From contig NC_087069.1 in the NCBI RefSeq assembly GCF_963678635.1, positions 52,648,938 to 52,712,937 of the forward strand: 64,000 nucleotides of DNA, given 5' to 3'. The translations under genes were made by a program, and so were the position numbers. This DNA is from Symsagittifera roscoffensis (taxonomy: Eukaryota > Xenacoelomorpha > Acoela > Convolutidae). How positions within the stretch are numbered: position 1 is the first letter of the stretch; each line of letters begins with the position of its first letter. The notes below the pieces were generated by a model. The model saw nothing but the letters and a program-made list of their open reading frames with translations, ran no database searches and was not told where the DNA came from. Shown one piece after another: positions 11,462 through 22,380 of this stretch.

Positions 11462-11713
11462 TTATATTTCAAGGCGATGTTGAAAGTTATCGCGTTTGAT
11501 TTTCTCAATTGCACGAATAACATCTGGATGTCTATCGTCCTTGTCTCCAATCTTTGTGATTCCAGTGCAAAGAATACAAAACTGCCTGCTGCTTGATGCT
11601 GTCGGTACGAAGTTGAGGATGGAATTGATCCTTTTGATCTTCTGATGACCCATAAACTCATTTTTCAATTTTCCCGTTCTCGCGTCATCTGTAGCTACTC
11701 TCCAAATAAGGAT
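11462..11713 (-). CDS. Candidate 3' exon of a minus-strand gene interrupted by the Gypsy element
   Basis: Read on the minus strand, an acceptor (CTTTTTGATAG) at 11714 opens a frame of 83 codons ending in TAA at 11464. The peptide begins ILIWRVATDD and contains KLKNEFMGHQKIKR, a CILC pair and IEKIKRDNFQHRLEI. Both the start (phase 0) and composition fit coding sequence. The matching upstream exon is proposed at 18969-19142, which ends in phase 0 at a GTAAGT donor. The LTR retrotransposon lies between them. Without it the intron would be about 214 bases. The product is a small basic protein of unknown family. Confidence 0.45.
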   Translation of the reverse strand: MLIWRVATDDARTGKLKNEFMGHQKIKRINSILNFVPTASSSRQFCILCTGITKIGDKDDRHPDVIRAIEKIKRDNFQHRLEI

Positions 11714-11820
11714 CTATCAAAAAGTTTTTCTGTTTTCTTGGATCGGTTGATTTTCTGTTTTTTTTTTAAATCCTCTGTTGTAATTTGCGCCACGATGATT
11801 AAAGAGTTTCTGGTTCGGTA

Positions 11821-12184
11821 TGCTATACAGCGTATATAGTATAAACGTATAGTACAGAAACCCAGTGGGTCTAATAGACCAAAGCAGCTAAAACATTACT
11901 ATACTGATATATTCATTCGGCGCTATATTTATATCTACATATTTAACCAATTGGTATATTTATATAATCTATAGAGATCTGTTCTAATACGATATTATGT
12001 AAAACTAAAACTCATCAACTTATGTACAAGTTCCTATGAGTTCTGATTCTCACATGCTTCGAGGTCAGTTCGAAAACCAACAACAGATTCTCATTAACAC
12101 AACTGAATTTAATTTAGTTCTTCAGTCTTATTCCGAACGCCATTTAGAATCTCAGATCATCTATCACTTTCCGTGGGTATAACA
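11821..12184 (+). repeat. 5' LTR
   Basis: 364 bases, TG...CA ends, same length as the 3' LTR with about nine substitutions. The first base after it begins TGGCACAGCC. A Gag-like ATG at 12184 uses the last base of the LTR. Confidence 0.95.
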
Positions 12185-12202
12185 TGGCACAGCCAGCAGT
12201 TT
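12185..12202 (+). promoter_or_regulatory. Putative primer-binding site
   Basis: TGG directly follows the LTR, as expected for pairing to a tRNA 3' CCA. The sequence TGGCACAGCCAGCAG resembles the TGGCGCAGTCGG type used by tRNA-Ser-primed insect elements only loosely, so the tRNA assignment is tentative. The site overlaps the presumed gag start codon. Confidence 0.55.
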
Positions 12203-13681
12203 CAAATTAGGAATTTCACCATTCTGGCAGAAAGCCTCGGCGGACCCACCAATAGAGTGGGAGAAATGGAACCAACAATTATTCTTGGGAATCATTGCGA
12301 AAGATGGTATAGACCTGGCAAAACTACTCCGAGATCCTCCTGCAATCAGACGTCCTCAAGAACCGGGATACGAACTTCCGATTGAGGGGGAAACTAAAGT
12401 ACAAATCTGTGACCGCAACCTCCGTAATCAAGAAAAAAAGGTGACATGGGAAAATCAATGTGCACGGTGTTCCATGGGACGAAGCGGATATAAAATGTAG
12501 AAGTTATATCTATCTATGTCTGGGGACTGAAGGTCAACGAAGGGTATCACAATATTACCCGGACCTTAGAATTCAGGAAGTTACCACCAGATATTTTTGG
12601 GACCGTCTGAAACGCCTATTTGTGAAAGAACGAAATGTCACTTTCGATAGATATGAAGCGTTCTTTCGTAAACAAGGAAAAACAGAATCACTAGAGCAAT
12701 ACCACTGTGGCCTAACGGAATTGGTGGTAAAAGGAAACTTCAAATGCGTGAACTGTAATGATGGCAGATGGAAACAGAAATCATCAGGGACCTGTTCATC
12801 GCAAATATGTCCAACGACGAAGTACAAAAGGATCTGTTGGCGGAAACCAAGACGCCTGAGCAGGCATTAGACTACGCGATCCGACGAGAAAAAGGTTTGG
12901 AGAACCAAATACTAATTCGAAAACAAGGATCGGCATCAAATATGCCAACAACCACAGTAAAATCGGAACCAGTTGGTTTCGTAGCAAAAAGGAACAACAC
13001 TAATAACAATCGGTACTCATCGAAAGGAGGACGACAACGTCAACAATCACAACAACGTGGTTACACTCAGCGACAACAAACGGATCAAAACAAACAATGC
13101 TTCAAGTGCGGTAACCCATTTGGGCCAGGACACCTGCAACAATGTCCTGCGAAGGATAAAATATGCAACAAATGTACAAAGAGAGGACACTACGCACGCT
13201 TATGCAAATCATCTGAGGTCAATGCTATACAGGAAGATCAATCGGCAGAACAAATATCCCATGATACAGACGTAGCCGCATATGTAAACTATATGCAGGC
13301 AGGTGATTTGATTCCAGGATGGGAACTCATTCACCCAGACGATTCAACTACAAACTCGATTCGTTTTGAAAGCAAATCCGTCAACCAAATTGACGAATTC
13401 GATCTGAAAGGACATTTAGTAAGGGTCCGATGTGGCCATAACGACTTGGTGTGTATTGCAGACACCGGATCACCGACATCTTTTATTAATCAACGTACAG
13501 CAAATCTGATACTATCAACAGTTAAATCTGCAAAACGAATCCAAACAACCGAAACAGACGAGGCAAACAGAATGGTCTGCTACAACGGATACAAAATCCC
13601 ATCATTCGGAAGAGTTATAACAACAATCGAATCCGGAGGATGGACTGTTAACACAATTTCACTGATAGTGGTGGACGATAA

Positions 13682-13733
13682 AAGAGCGAACATCTTGGGC
13701 AGAAACATTCTACCTCAAATAGGAATCAACTGA
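13682..13733 (+). promoter_or_regulatory. Gag-protease / pol overlap, possible -1 frameshift window
   Basis: The protease frame ends in TGA at 13731-13733. The pol frame, one base back, is open from just after a TAA at 13679-13681 and continues into RT. The 52-base overlap therefore fits a -1 ribosomal frameshift, a common way to make Pol in Gypsy elements. No textbook slippery heptamer is obvious, so it could also be a degenerate junction. Confidence 0.4.
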
Positions 13734-15743
13734 AACAAACACCAGCTGGTAAGTCGATTAATACAATCTCCGAAGATCATAAGTGCGCAGATCAAAAAAT
13801 AACTAACTGGGTGAAAACAACGTATCCTGGTTTACGTACAAGAATCGGTAGATCACGTAACCATATGGTGCATACAACATTCCTAAAGGAATTCAAAGCA
13901 TTGCAACAGAAAGGTCGACGAATCCCCATACATATCCAGGAGAAAGTAGAACAAGAAATTCGATCTCTCATAAGCCAGGGGCACATCGTTAAATTGGAAA
14001 AATGTAGCGATCAACAGTTTATTAGCCCTATAGCCATTACTGTAAAAAAAGATCAATATCAATCTATAAAATTGGCTATGGATTCGAAACAAATTAATCA
14101 AATGATTCATAAGAACAAGTATCAAATGCCAAACATTGATAACTTACTCGATAACGTCGCTCAATCAGCGCAACAAGGCATCGATAAGCCAGGTACTACA
14201 TTATTCTCAACAATAGATCTTCGGTATGCGTACAGCCAGCTAAAGCTAGACGACGCGACACGGCAACAATGTAATTTTAGCATTATCGGGGGTCAAGCTA
14301 CAGGCACCTACCAGTTTCAAACTGGATTTTACGGCCTAATGGACATGCCTGCGGAATTTCAGAAGGCCATCGACTTAACACTAAATAATGAAAGGGATAC
14401 ATTTGCATTTTTGGATGATATATTGATTATATCCCACGGCACAAAAGATGATCATATAAACAAGCTCAAACGCATTTTAGATAAACTCGACGCGGAAAAT
14501 ATGGCAATATCCCTAGAAAAAAAGTAAATTTGGATGTACACAGGTGGAGTGGTTGGGATATGTTATCGATGAACATGGTACAATACCAATGCAAAAGAAA
14601 ACAGATGCTATATCCCAGCTGAACCATCCAAAAACCTTTAGGCAATTAAAAAGCTTTATGGGTTCCATACATCATTTGAACAAATTTATCCCTAATTTAG
14701 CGCAACTATGCACTCCACTCCGGCCGTTACTTTCAAACAGTAACAAATACCAGTTTAAATGGGAGGAAAACCACGAAACAGCGTTTCAAAACATACCAAG
14801 CGCGGTTCGTAACATTACCGAAAATCGCCACTTCGTAAGTGGTCGAGATACACGAGTGGTATGCGACGCTAGTCGGGATGGTATAGGATGTGCCTTAGAA
14901 CAAGAAACTCCAGATGGATGGGCAACAATTGCGTATGCCTCAAGATTTTTAAATTCTTGCGAAAACAAATACTCAGTAAATGAATTAGAAGTACTCGTTA
15001 TAGTATGGGCAATAGAAAATTTTAAGTACTACTTATATGGTCGAAGATTTACTTTGATTACCGATCATCAAGCCTTAGTTAGCGCTTTGCAATGCAAGAA
15101 AAACAACAAAATTTATCAAAGTAGATTAACCAGATGGATAGATCGGTTATTACCATTTGACTTTGATATAAAACATCTCGCGGGTAGTAAAATGGGGCTA
15201 ATTGACTACATTTCCAGGCATTCTGTAGGAAAACCTCAACCGCCTGCATACTGGGATGAACAATTTGTAGTGGCGCTAATTGACGATTTTATTGTGTGCC
15301 TTGAATTCCAGGATAGCGCAAGTTTAAATCTAGCTTTGAATTCCATTCCGTACGGAATGTTTAACACGCAAAAGCTCGACCGGAACGAAAACGATTTTTA
15401 TTCAATTTCGTTTGAAACAGCAAAAACGCTCACTTTGAATAGTCACGAGTCAAATTTCAGTCGGTTACGAACGCAATCAAAATTTCAAAATTTACAGCCA
15501 AAAATCTCAAATACTTGTGAATACCACTCAATCTCAGACCGAAAAACTCCTCAGAACACGATTATGAACCGTCAATTGTCAATCTCTACATCCGGAATGT
15601 CCTTACCGCCGTTTCCTTACTTAGAAAATGCCATAAAGAATCCCAAACTACCATCTCGTTTCACCCGAAAAACATCTCATCTTTCGATACGTACAAGCAG
15701 CTCCACAAGGATCTCAATTTCAGCGACACATACAATCAGGTGA
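13730..15743 (+). pseudogene. pol: pol: reverse transcriptase and RNase H
   Basis: RT copies the element RNA to DNA and RNase H removes the RNA strand. RT occupies 13811-14527: palm motif STIDLRYAYSQL, then the catalytic FLDD at residues 200-203 (FLDDILIIS). A one-base frame change in an A run at ~14515-14523 produces a premature TAA; coding resumes in the next frame with FGCTQVEWLGYV. In the second segment (14544-15743) the RNase H acidic residues are visible: D108 (VVCDAS), E148 (NELEV), D174 (TDHQAL), D221 (GLIDYIS). All four catalytic positions are intact, so the domain is well preserved apart from the frame break. The segment ends in a low-complexity linker before integrase. Confidence 0.92.
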
Positions 15744-15989
15744 TACCTTCAAAAGACAGTGTCACATTCCAACCAATACCCATTGACCAAGGATGTCAAA
15801 CAGAAAAGGAGGTAGATACCCATACATGCTCAGCAACAGCAGATACACAAGATGAGGATGTACCGATGTACCGGCGCCAGCTTTGAAACGTGTTCGACAG
15901 CTCCTTCCTGGCCGCAGCGACCAAGAAAGATAGATCCATAAACCCTCTACTCAATATGGTCAAAGGACAGAAATAGGACACCCTTAAGT

Positions 15990-16935
15990 CTTGCTACGGG
16001 CCGTACTTCTACAATGTCAGACACAGACTTTCAGTACGAGACGGCATCCTTCTCTACAACGAGCACGCAGTAATCCCGAACCAACTTGGCCGAATTCTCT
16101 TGGACGCATTACATCTAACACACCCTGGGCAGGGTGGTATGCTGGAGGCAGCTCGCAACATATGGTACCCGTACCTCCACAGACACATCGTAGCCACGGC
16201 ACAGAACTGTAAAGAGTGCAGAGAAAAAGGTACAAACCTAAAGGTTATATCGGGCCATTCTCACTTTACGTCATTAGATGCGGTCGTAGAACCGAACGAG
16301 GAAATCCAATTGGATTTCGCGGGACCACTACCCGATAAAAATGATAAAGATGTCTACATCCTAGTAGGGGAGATCGCTTCTCCCGTTTTCCATCGGCAAA
16401 GGTTGTAACAAACAATAAGGCGGATACCATTATTCGTTTTATGCAAACCCACACTGTAAACCATGGGGTACCGCGAAACTTAAGGTGTGATCAAGCACCG
16501 GGGTTCCGAGCTAAAAAATTTATGTTGTACTGCAAGAATAATAACATCAAACTTATCTTTGCACCAGTCGACGATCACCGATCAATCGGTATGGTAGAAC
16601 ATTTAATAAGAAGACTTTCAGTAATGAGAATTGATAAACGTAATAAACCTTATAAACTTGCTTTGGACGTGGCTGAGTTTATCAAAACTTTGAGAATAAC
16701 TCGAACGCAACAAGAAAAATAGCCCCATTCGAGGCACATTTCGGTAGAAAACCGAACACGCCTTTAAGCAATATAGCCACTTCTCCAAAATCGTCAAATC
16801 TATCATGGGAAAACATCAAACTTGCTTGTTTAGACCAAAAGCTTCTAACCAAACCCGCGTTGACGGCAGAAGCCATGTGGAATAGAGACATAAACAGCGA
16901 AGACGAGCTGGACATCAATTACCGACAAAACCTTT
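15990..16935 (+). pseudogene. pol: pol: integrase, frame-shifted
   Basis: Integrase inserts the cDNA into the host chromosome. The zinc-binding domain is in 16100-16408: H5 and H8 (LHLTHPG) and C37/C40 (NCKEC). The first catalytic Asp follows at D72 (LDFAGP). A one-base loss near 16370 shifts the frame; the core continues to D17 (LRCDQ) and E53 (GMVEH) of the 16441-16722 frame, with exactly 35 residues between them, so the DDE triad is complete across the break. Another shift near 16700-16725 leads into the C-terminal part ending near 16935. The domain order and spacing are diagnostic, but this copy is broken in at least two places. Confidence 0.9.
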
Positions 16936-17086
16936 AACTAATACCTTTATGCGCACTTACCTTTAACGAATACCACCTATGGCCTTATTAAGGGAAAACG
17001 TAAATTTCTGAACGAAAAAACCGGCCGCAACATTGAAAAAATAAGAACAAGAATACCTATACCTAACACCGCAAGAAAAACAAAAT

Positions 17087-18469
17087 ATGGAAAGGGCACC
17101 AATAGTTTTTCTTAAAGATCACTTTACAGGTCCACAATCAACGATTAACCCAAAACTCGGTCAGAAAATCAATCAGGTGGCCAGAAAATCAGGCACCATT
17201 GCCAGGAAAATCAAAAAACCAGGTGTATTTGGGGCTCAGTTCAAAATTTTGGAAAACGGCTCAATTAGCAATTACTCACCACACACCGCGTGGGTGCGGG
17301 AAGATGGTAAGCAACCACGCGTTATAAGACACGACGGTCTCGCTTTTGTGCCGGATCCACGGGTATATGGTAAATGTCGCCCAGCTGCCCTTATGGACTT
17401 TGTGGCTTATAAGAATTTACCTCGAGCCAAACCTTGTGTTTTAGCAAAAAGCCCTAAACTGGAGAGAGCAAAGAAAATCAACAAACAAGATAAACAAGAA
17501 CAGACCAAATCTCAAACTAGCCCGAAGAAGTCTCAAACTAGCCAGAAAAAGCCACCTCCCGAAAATGTGGAACAAATCCTCTCACAATCCAGAAATAGAC
17601 GCGCACTAGGACATGATGGCCTATTCAAAAAGATCCATGACAAAACACGAGCAACTTCAGCCAATCAAGCCATCCCAGCGAATCCAGAACCAACTGGTAA
17701 ACAGAACCCGTTAAACAAACTAAAAAAGAGCAGAATTGAAAACGCCGATATAGAGTTTGAATGCGATACTTCCATAACGCTGTCAGACACCGATCTCGTT
17801 CGAAAAACGCCTTCCCCCAAAAAGCCAGCTCCTAAAAAACAGGACACAAAGAAAACACCCGAAGACTTCGACCAAAATTGTCGACGATCAATTAGACATA
17901 GAACCAGTGCGTTGGCCGGGAAACTTGGAAATGCTATTCCGATCAGCACTATGGAGGCACAAGACACAAACATCCGAAATGTGGTATGCCAAGTCGAAGT
18001 AATACCCACACCTACACACGGCGCACAAAATCAAAGTACTGTCAATCCAAATCTTAATCAACAAGAAGTGATCTCCTTATCATCTTCAATTGAATTTGTG
18101 GAAGTCCAATTGGAATCCGACACACCTGAAACCATTCGGGAACAAAGTGCACAAAAAGACGATGCGAACATACCTGCAACTAATACGACGAAGTTCGAAT
18201 CGCAAATACAAACGTCTTCTCGCCCAAAAACGATCAGTACCCGATACATTCTCGACAGACCTCAACAACCCGTTACCCCAGACGCAGCCTTCATAAAAAA
18301 CTTCGACTCGGCAATGAAACTTCTAAAGGAGATCTCACCCATGAAAAATTCCATGACGTTCCAGAGGGAAAAAGAGAGTGCGTCAACCAGCTCTAGTAAC
18401 GTACCACAATCCAGCACGCCAAACCAGGAAAACAAATCCACCAAGGACGAGGCTACCAAGAAAAAGTAA
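17087..18469 (+). CDS. Third ORF of the Gypsy element, 460 aa, no known domain
   Basis: This is the longest intact frame in the element and starts at a real ATG. Residues ~1-125 look folded (KIKKPGVFGAQFKILENG, then PHTAWVREDGKQPRVIR and GLAFVPDPRVYGK). The remainder to residue 460 is Lys/Ser/Pro/Gln-rich and probably disordered, with a PSPKKPAPKKQ-type basic tract. No signal peptide or membrane segment is visible, so an envelope protein is unlikely. It could be an extended integrase C-terminus now separated by frameshift, or an independent accessory ORF. It ends 10 bases before the polypurine tract. Intactness next to broken gag and pol is notable. Confidence 0.7.
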   Translation: MERAPIVFLKDHFTGPQSTINPKLGQKINQVARKSGTIARKIKKPGVFGAQFKILENGSISNYSPHTAWVREDGKQPRVIRHDGLAFVPDPRVYGKCRPAALMDFVAYKNLPRAKPCVLAKSPKLERAKKINKQDKQEQTKSQTSPKKSQTSQKKPPPENVEQILSQSRNRRALGHDGLFKKIHDKTRATSANQAIPANPEPTGKQNPLNKLKKSRIENADIEFECDTSITLSDTDLVRKTPSPKKPAPKKQDTKKTPEDFDQNCRRSIRHRTSALAGKLGNAIPISTMEAQDTNIRNVVCQVEVIPTPTHGAQNQSTVNPNLNQQEVISLSSSIEFVEVQLESDTPETIREQSAQKDDANIPATNTTKFESQIQTSSRPKTISTRYILDRPQQPVTPDAAFIKNFDSAMKLLKEISPMKNSMTFQREKESASTSSSNVPQSSTPNQENKSTKDEATKKK

Positions 18470-18479
18470 ATTTTCTTCT

Positions 18480-18492
18480 GAAAAAGGGGGAA
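18480..18492 (+). promoter_or_regulatory. Polypurine tract
   Basis: GAAAAAGGGGGAA abuts the first base of the 3' LTR. This is the standard plus-strand primer site of LTR retrotransposons. Confidence 0.92.
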
Positions 18493-18856
18493 TGCTATAC
18501 AGCGTATATAGTATAAACGTATAGTACAGAAACTCAGTGGGTCTAATAGACCACAGCAGCTAAAACATTACTATACTGATATATTCATTCGGCGCTATAT
18601 TTATATCTACATATTTAACCAATTGGTAAGTTTATATAATCTATAGAGATCTGTTCTAATACAATATTATGTAAAACTAAAACTCATCAACTTATGTACT
18701 AGTTCCTATGAGTTCTGATTCTCACATGCTTCGAGGTCAGTTCGAAAACCAAAAACAGATTCTCATTAACACAACTGAATTTAAGCTAGTTCTTCAGTCT
18801 TATTCCGAACGCCATTTAGAATCTCAGATCATCTATCACTTTCCGTGGGTATAACA
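18493..18856 (+). repeat. 3' LTR
   Basis: 364 bases, about 97.5% identical to the 5' LTR by manual count, followed by the CGGTA target duplication. Confidence 0.95.
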
Positions 18857-18968
18857 CGGTAATTGATATAAAAAATGTCAATCAATTGAACTAAGATCCT
18901 TTTTTCTCTGGTTTTAGAATCTGTCCTATCAACCAAATAAATGACGACTGATTCATTGAATTACTTAC

Positions 18969-19142
18969 TCCTGGACTTTTCCTGATTTTACCCACTCTAC
19001 ATGTTTCATTACAAGCTGCATAATTGGTCACCACTTTTCTGCAATCTTTTGAACTTCTTAAGTGTTGACGGTTAATCCTGATTTTTTCTTTAAATAGTTT
19101 CCATGGTCTTTTGTCTCTTTTTTCATCAATGCGATTAGTCAT
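18969..19142 (-). CDS. Candidate 5' exon of the interrupted minus-strand gene
   Basis: On the minus strand an ATG at 19142 opens 58 codons that end at the exact donor consensus GTAAGT (18963-18968), in phase 0. The peptide is basic: MTNRIDEKRDKRPWKLF near the start, then a Cys-containing part (CRKVVTNYAAC, ETCRVG). The frame could read on for 26 more codons, but that extension runs into intron-like sequence. It pairs in phase with the exon at 11462-11713; together they would give 141 residues. The neighbouring minus-strand block at 19431-20400 may be an upstream part of the same locus. Function unknown. Confidence 0.45.
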
Positions 19143-19430
19143 TTCGTTCAATATAATTGTTTATTAGCCGTTTTGTCAGAACAGCTGTTCCTTCTTACGT
19201 GTTTAAACGTTGCTTCGATATTAATTTCTGTCGTAACTTATTACTGATGTAATCGTTGTTATATGTATTCCTAGTTTTTTTTTCAAATTTTATATCACTA
19301 GCATCATTGGAAAGTCATCATCAATAATTTTAACTTCAGTTCGATGAGTTTAGCGCTAGCTTCAAAGATATTTTCCTAAGAAATTCCATTTTCCAGTTTT
19401 TCCATTTCCTGCTAACTTTTCTTTTTTTTG
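19143..19430. other. Broken coding-like sequence on the minus strand
   Basis: Short minus-strand segments such as EASAKLIELK look coding but are separated by frame changes and stops. It links the block at 19431-20400 with the exon at 18969-19142 and is probably decayed coding DNA. Confidence 0.3.
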
Positions 19431-20400
19431 CTAATAATTTATAGTTTTATTTGCATCATGTTTGCATTTTTCTTCGCAAGCTTTCACATTCACGTTCTGA
19501 TCACTAGAAGTATCAAAACAGTTCGCATCATGATATTTTTTCTCATTTTTGCATCGATATTTGTCTTCTCTATTAACAAAACATGTCTTCGAAAAACGGT
19601 TAGTTGTTTGAAATTGCAAGATAAAAAATCAAGCCTTGACATTAACACTCTACCTGAATCTTCGGATTCCGTCAAGATGATGGCTGTTTCACACTAAACA
19701 ATGCTTTCACACCAATTTGGCTACAATAGTTTCCGAAATGTTGTAAGTGCCATTTTGTAGTTTCAATGCATTTCGACAAACGTCAATTATGTTGTGTTAT
19801 CTTAAGCTGGAACGACTAACAAAGACATGTTTAATTTGCAAATAAAAAGTTTGTTAGACTGTTTTACTTTGAGGAATTAAAAGTTTGAGCCTCAATGTAG
19901 AAAGACTTGCTATTAATTTCAAAGACGAAAGGCGTAAGCATTTTGAGCTATTTCATAAAACGCTCTATCGACTAAATAATTCTTGAATTTAAAAAAGTGA
20001 TACTGACTGTTTATCTGATTACACAATTGCTTCACCTCTGTGATTTATAAGTTTGATTCTTTATTATGATTTTTCAAATGAAAACCATTGAAAATTTGTA
20101 ATTTTTAGAGATTGATCAATCATCCTTCAATTATACAGTACCTGTCATTTAAACTTTGCTCGCTTACCGTCTTCAGCTCTACCAGCCGCATTTCATTTTC
20201 TACCATTCTTCTATCGATCGTGTTCGTCTGCACGGTCAATGATTTTCCTCAATAAACCATCAATTTTCTCTAATATTTTGGTTATCGTTATCTTTATCTC
20301 TGTGAGCAACAGTTCATCAAACACTTTGGACTCTATGCTGCCTCCAATTAAACTTGTTATTTGCTGCTTCCATCGGAAATTTTTTGTGAAAACTTGAAAA
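19431..20400 (-). pseudogene. Decayed coding block in the left arm, unknown protein family
   Basis: Reading the minus strand from 20400, an acceptor (GATCAG) is followed by an open segment encoding a coil-like peptide (SIESKVFDELLLTEIKI, then LEKIDGLL) up to a GTAAGC donor at 20167. A frame change lies inside, after RKIIDRAD. Further down are coding-like pieces TEVKQLCNQINSQYHFF, YLVDRAFYEIAQNA, NALKLQNGTYNISET, LTESEDSGRVLMSRL, and a Cys-rich end (TCFVNREDKYRC, ANCFDTSS, KACEEKC). They are in different frames with stops between, so the copy is either a pseudogene or several tiny exons. The right arm has the same order on the plus strand, which supports a shared coding origin. I do not recognise the family. 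Confidence 0.55.
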
Positions 20401-20689
20401 CTGATCTTTCCTGTTACAATTTTAAAATATTTTTCAAAATCATTGACTGCAGATAAATTGAAATTAAAATCAATGCTGCATATGCCACTTTTTCAAATTG
20501 AATTGTTCATAATGAGGATACCTGGAAGATCAAATATTTCGAGGAAAAAAATTTTGAAAAAATTTTCAAATTGTTTCGCAAATCAAGAAAATGAAAAAAA
20601 ACTAGCATTATAGTATCTGGTTGATTATTCTACTAATCATCTTCTATTATTCGAGAAACTTAAGAAGAAAGATAAGGAAGAATTGAATT

Positions 20690-22380
20690 GAGTTACATAT
20701 ATACTTTTATAAAAAATAAAATAAAAGATTTCAACTATACTCAAACATACATACCCCACGAAACATATAAAGCTGCATACTTGTATAAACATAAAAACAT
20801 AAATACATTTTTCATAAGTTGCAAACCTAAATGCATACTTACAAAAGATAGTGATACGTATTTTATTACAGACATACGTTTATTCATACACATTAAAATA
20901 CTTACATAAAGTTATTCATACAAACTTACATACAAAAACAATTACATACACACTTACTGAATACAAACATACATAAATGTATACATAACCACAAACTTCC
21001 ATAAACACATATATACATACATGCATACATAGATACATAGATACGTACTTACATATATACATACAAACATAAAGTTACTTAGAGATATTCATACAACCAT
21101 AGATACAAAATTACATACATATGCAAAAATATTTCCATACATACAAACATTCAAAAATGAAGTCTTGCATAAAGGTATGATAACAAACATACAGTCTTAT
21201 GCATAAGAAGAATGCAAAATAACTACCATTTATATATAAGTTTTACATAGTTGCTTACATACTTTTAAACCTGCAACCAAATATACGAAACGTTTTGCTT
21301 ACACACATGCAAAGATTTTACTTAATATTTCCGCTGACCTTTAAAATACAACCACATGTAAACCCGCAAACCAACTTGCATTCACTTCACACTTTCAAGA
21401 CAAATATATACACACTTTCAGACATAAAAAATCAGGCATTACAGACTGGCATTCATATGTCTTTACATACAATCAAATAAACGTGCCTTTCATACTCATA
21501 TACGAATATGCATGAGTACTTGCCTACAAAAAGACATGGATTGTACTTTACAAGCATGCAACTACTCATGTGTACTCACTTTCCTTTTAAACAGACATAA
21601 GACTTCAATCATAAGTTTGTACAATTCGCAAACCAGCTAACTTTTAAATGCTTTCAAACTGAAAAACATACATTGATACAAAATAATTGCTGGTCTTCAT
21701 TCACTCAATCAAGCGGACATGCATTCAGGAATTCTTACTTACATAAAAACATACAAATGTACATAGCTTCTAAAAACTCAAATGAATACCCACAAATAGT
21801 ATGTGCATACATGATTAATTACATTTATACATGCAAAACGTTGTACACTTTTACATAGATACATACAGTTTACATAAATAGACACACGCAAGTTTTGCTT
21901 ACATACATACAAAGATTTTACTTATTAGTTCTGCTGACATTCAAAACACAAGCACATGTAAACACACAAACTAACTTGCATTCACTTCACACTTTCAAGA
22001 CATATGTATACACACATTCAGACAAAAAGAATCACGCATTACAGACTGGCATTCATACGTCTTTACATACAATAATATAAACGTGCCTTTCATACTGATA
22101 TACGAATATGCATAAGTACTTGCCTAAAAACATACATTGATTCAAAAAATAGCTTGTATTTATTCACTCAATCAAGCGGACATGCAGTCAAGAGTTCCTA
22201 CTTACATAAAAACATACAAATTTACATAACTTCTAAATACTCAAATGAGTACACACAAATAGTATGTACATAAATGATTAATTACATTTATACATGCAAA
22301 AAGTTGTACACTTTTACATAGATACATACAGTTTACACAAATACACACATACGCAAAGCATATGTGCGTACATATATACT
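20690..22380. repeat. ACAT/ATAC-rich DNA with ~600-bp repeats, left arm
   Basis: The plus strand is dominated by ACATACAT-type motifs. A ~185-base segment starting near 21295 recurs at 21895, 600 bases away, with scattered changes; other parts (TCAATCAAGCGGACATGCA) recur in step. Short ORFs of ~61 codons are repeated with it and are taken as non-coding by-products. Confidence 0.85.

Larger units (their letters stand above)
12184..13733 (+). pseudogene. gag: gag-protease region, frame-shifted
   Basis: Gag forms the particle shell and binds RNA; the protease cleaves the polyprotein. The likely ATG at 12184 gives only eight codons before TAG, and the rest continues in another frame (12201-12500), then a third (12460-~12770), then again in the frame of 12768-13733. 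The N-terminal part has the typical PPIEWEKW motif. In the last segment, residues 111-126 and 133-146 are zinc knuckles (C-x2-C-x7-H-x3-C and C-x2-C-x4-H-x4-C), preceded by a Gln/Arg-rich tract. The aspartic protease active site DTGS is at residues 232-235 of that segment. There are thus about three frame breaks. The last 52 bases overlap the open pol frame. Confidence 0.9.
11821..18856 (+). mobile_element. Full-length Ty3/Gypsy LTR retrotransposon, Mag-clade-like, inactive
   Basis: The 7,036-bp element has two 364-bp LTRs (11821-12184 and 18493-18856), each starting TGCTATACAG and ending GGTATAACA, and is flanked by the 5-bp target duplication CGGTA (11816-11820 and 18857-18861). Gene order is gag, protease, reverse transcriptase, RNase H, integrase, third ORF, polypurine tract. 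RNase H before integrase defines the Gypsy order. A two-knuckle Gag and a DTGSPTSF protease suggest the Mag branch (family knowledge, not a search result). The LTRs differ at about 9 of 364 positions by my count and have no indels, so insertion is fairly recent. Coding frames contain at least five shifts, so this copy cannot make a complete polyprotein. Confidence 0.95.

Noticed and set aside
14500-14530. Genetic-code or programmed +1 frameshift signal at the TAA after the A run
   Set aside because: Other breaks in the element are of different type and not at stop codons, so random indels or homopolymer errors explain it better.
17087-18469. Envelope gene of an errantivirus-type element
   Set aside because: No signal peptide, membrane span or cysteine pattern; the C-terminal half is a basic disordered tract.
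20690-21100. Telomere-like or CRISPR-like array of ACATACAT motifs
   Set aside because: No fixed repeat-spacer structure and no telomeric hexamer; it is simple-sequence DNA.
21295-22080. Repeated ~61-codon ORFs and their minus-strand relatives at 29460-30878
   Set aside because: They move with the ACAT-rich ~600-bp repeat and have microsatellite-like composition; no start context or splice sites.
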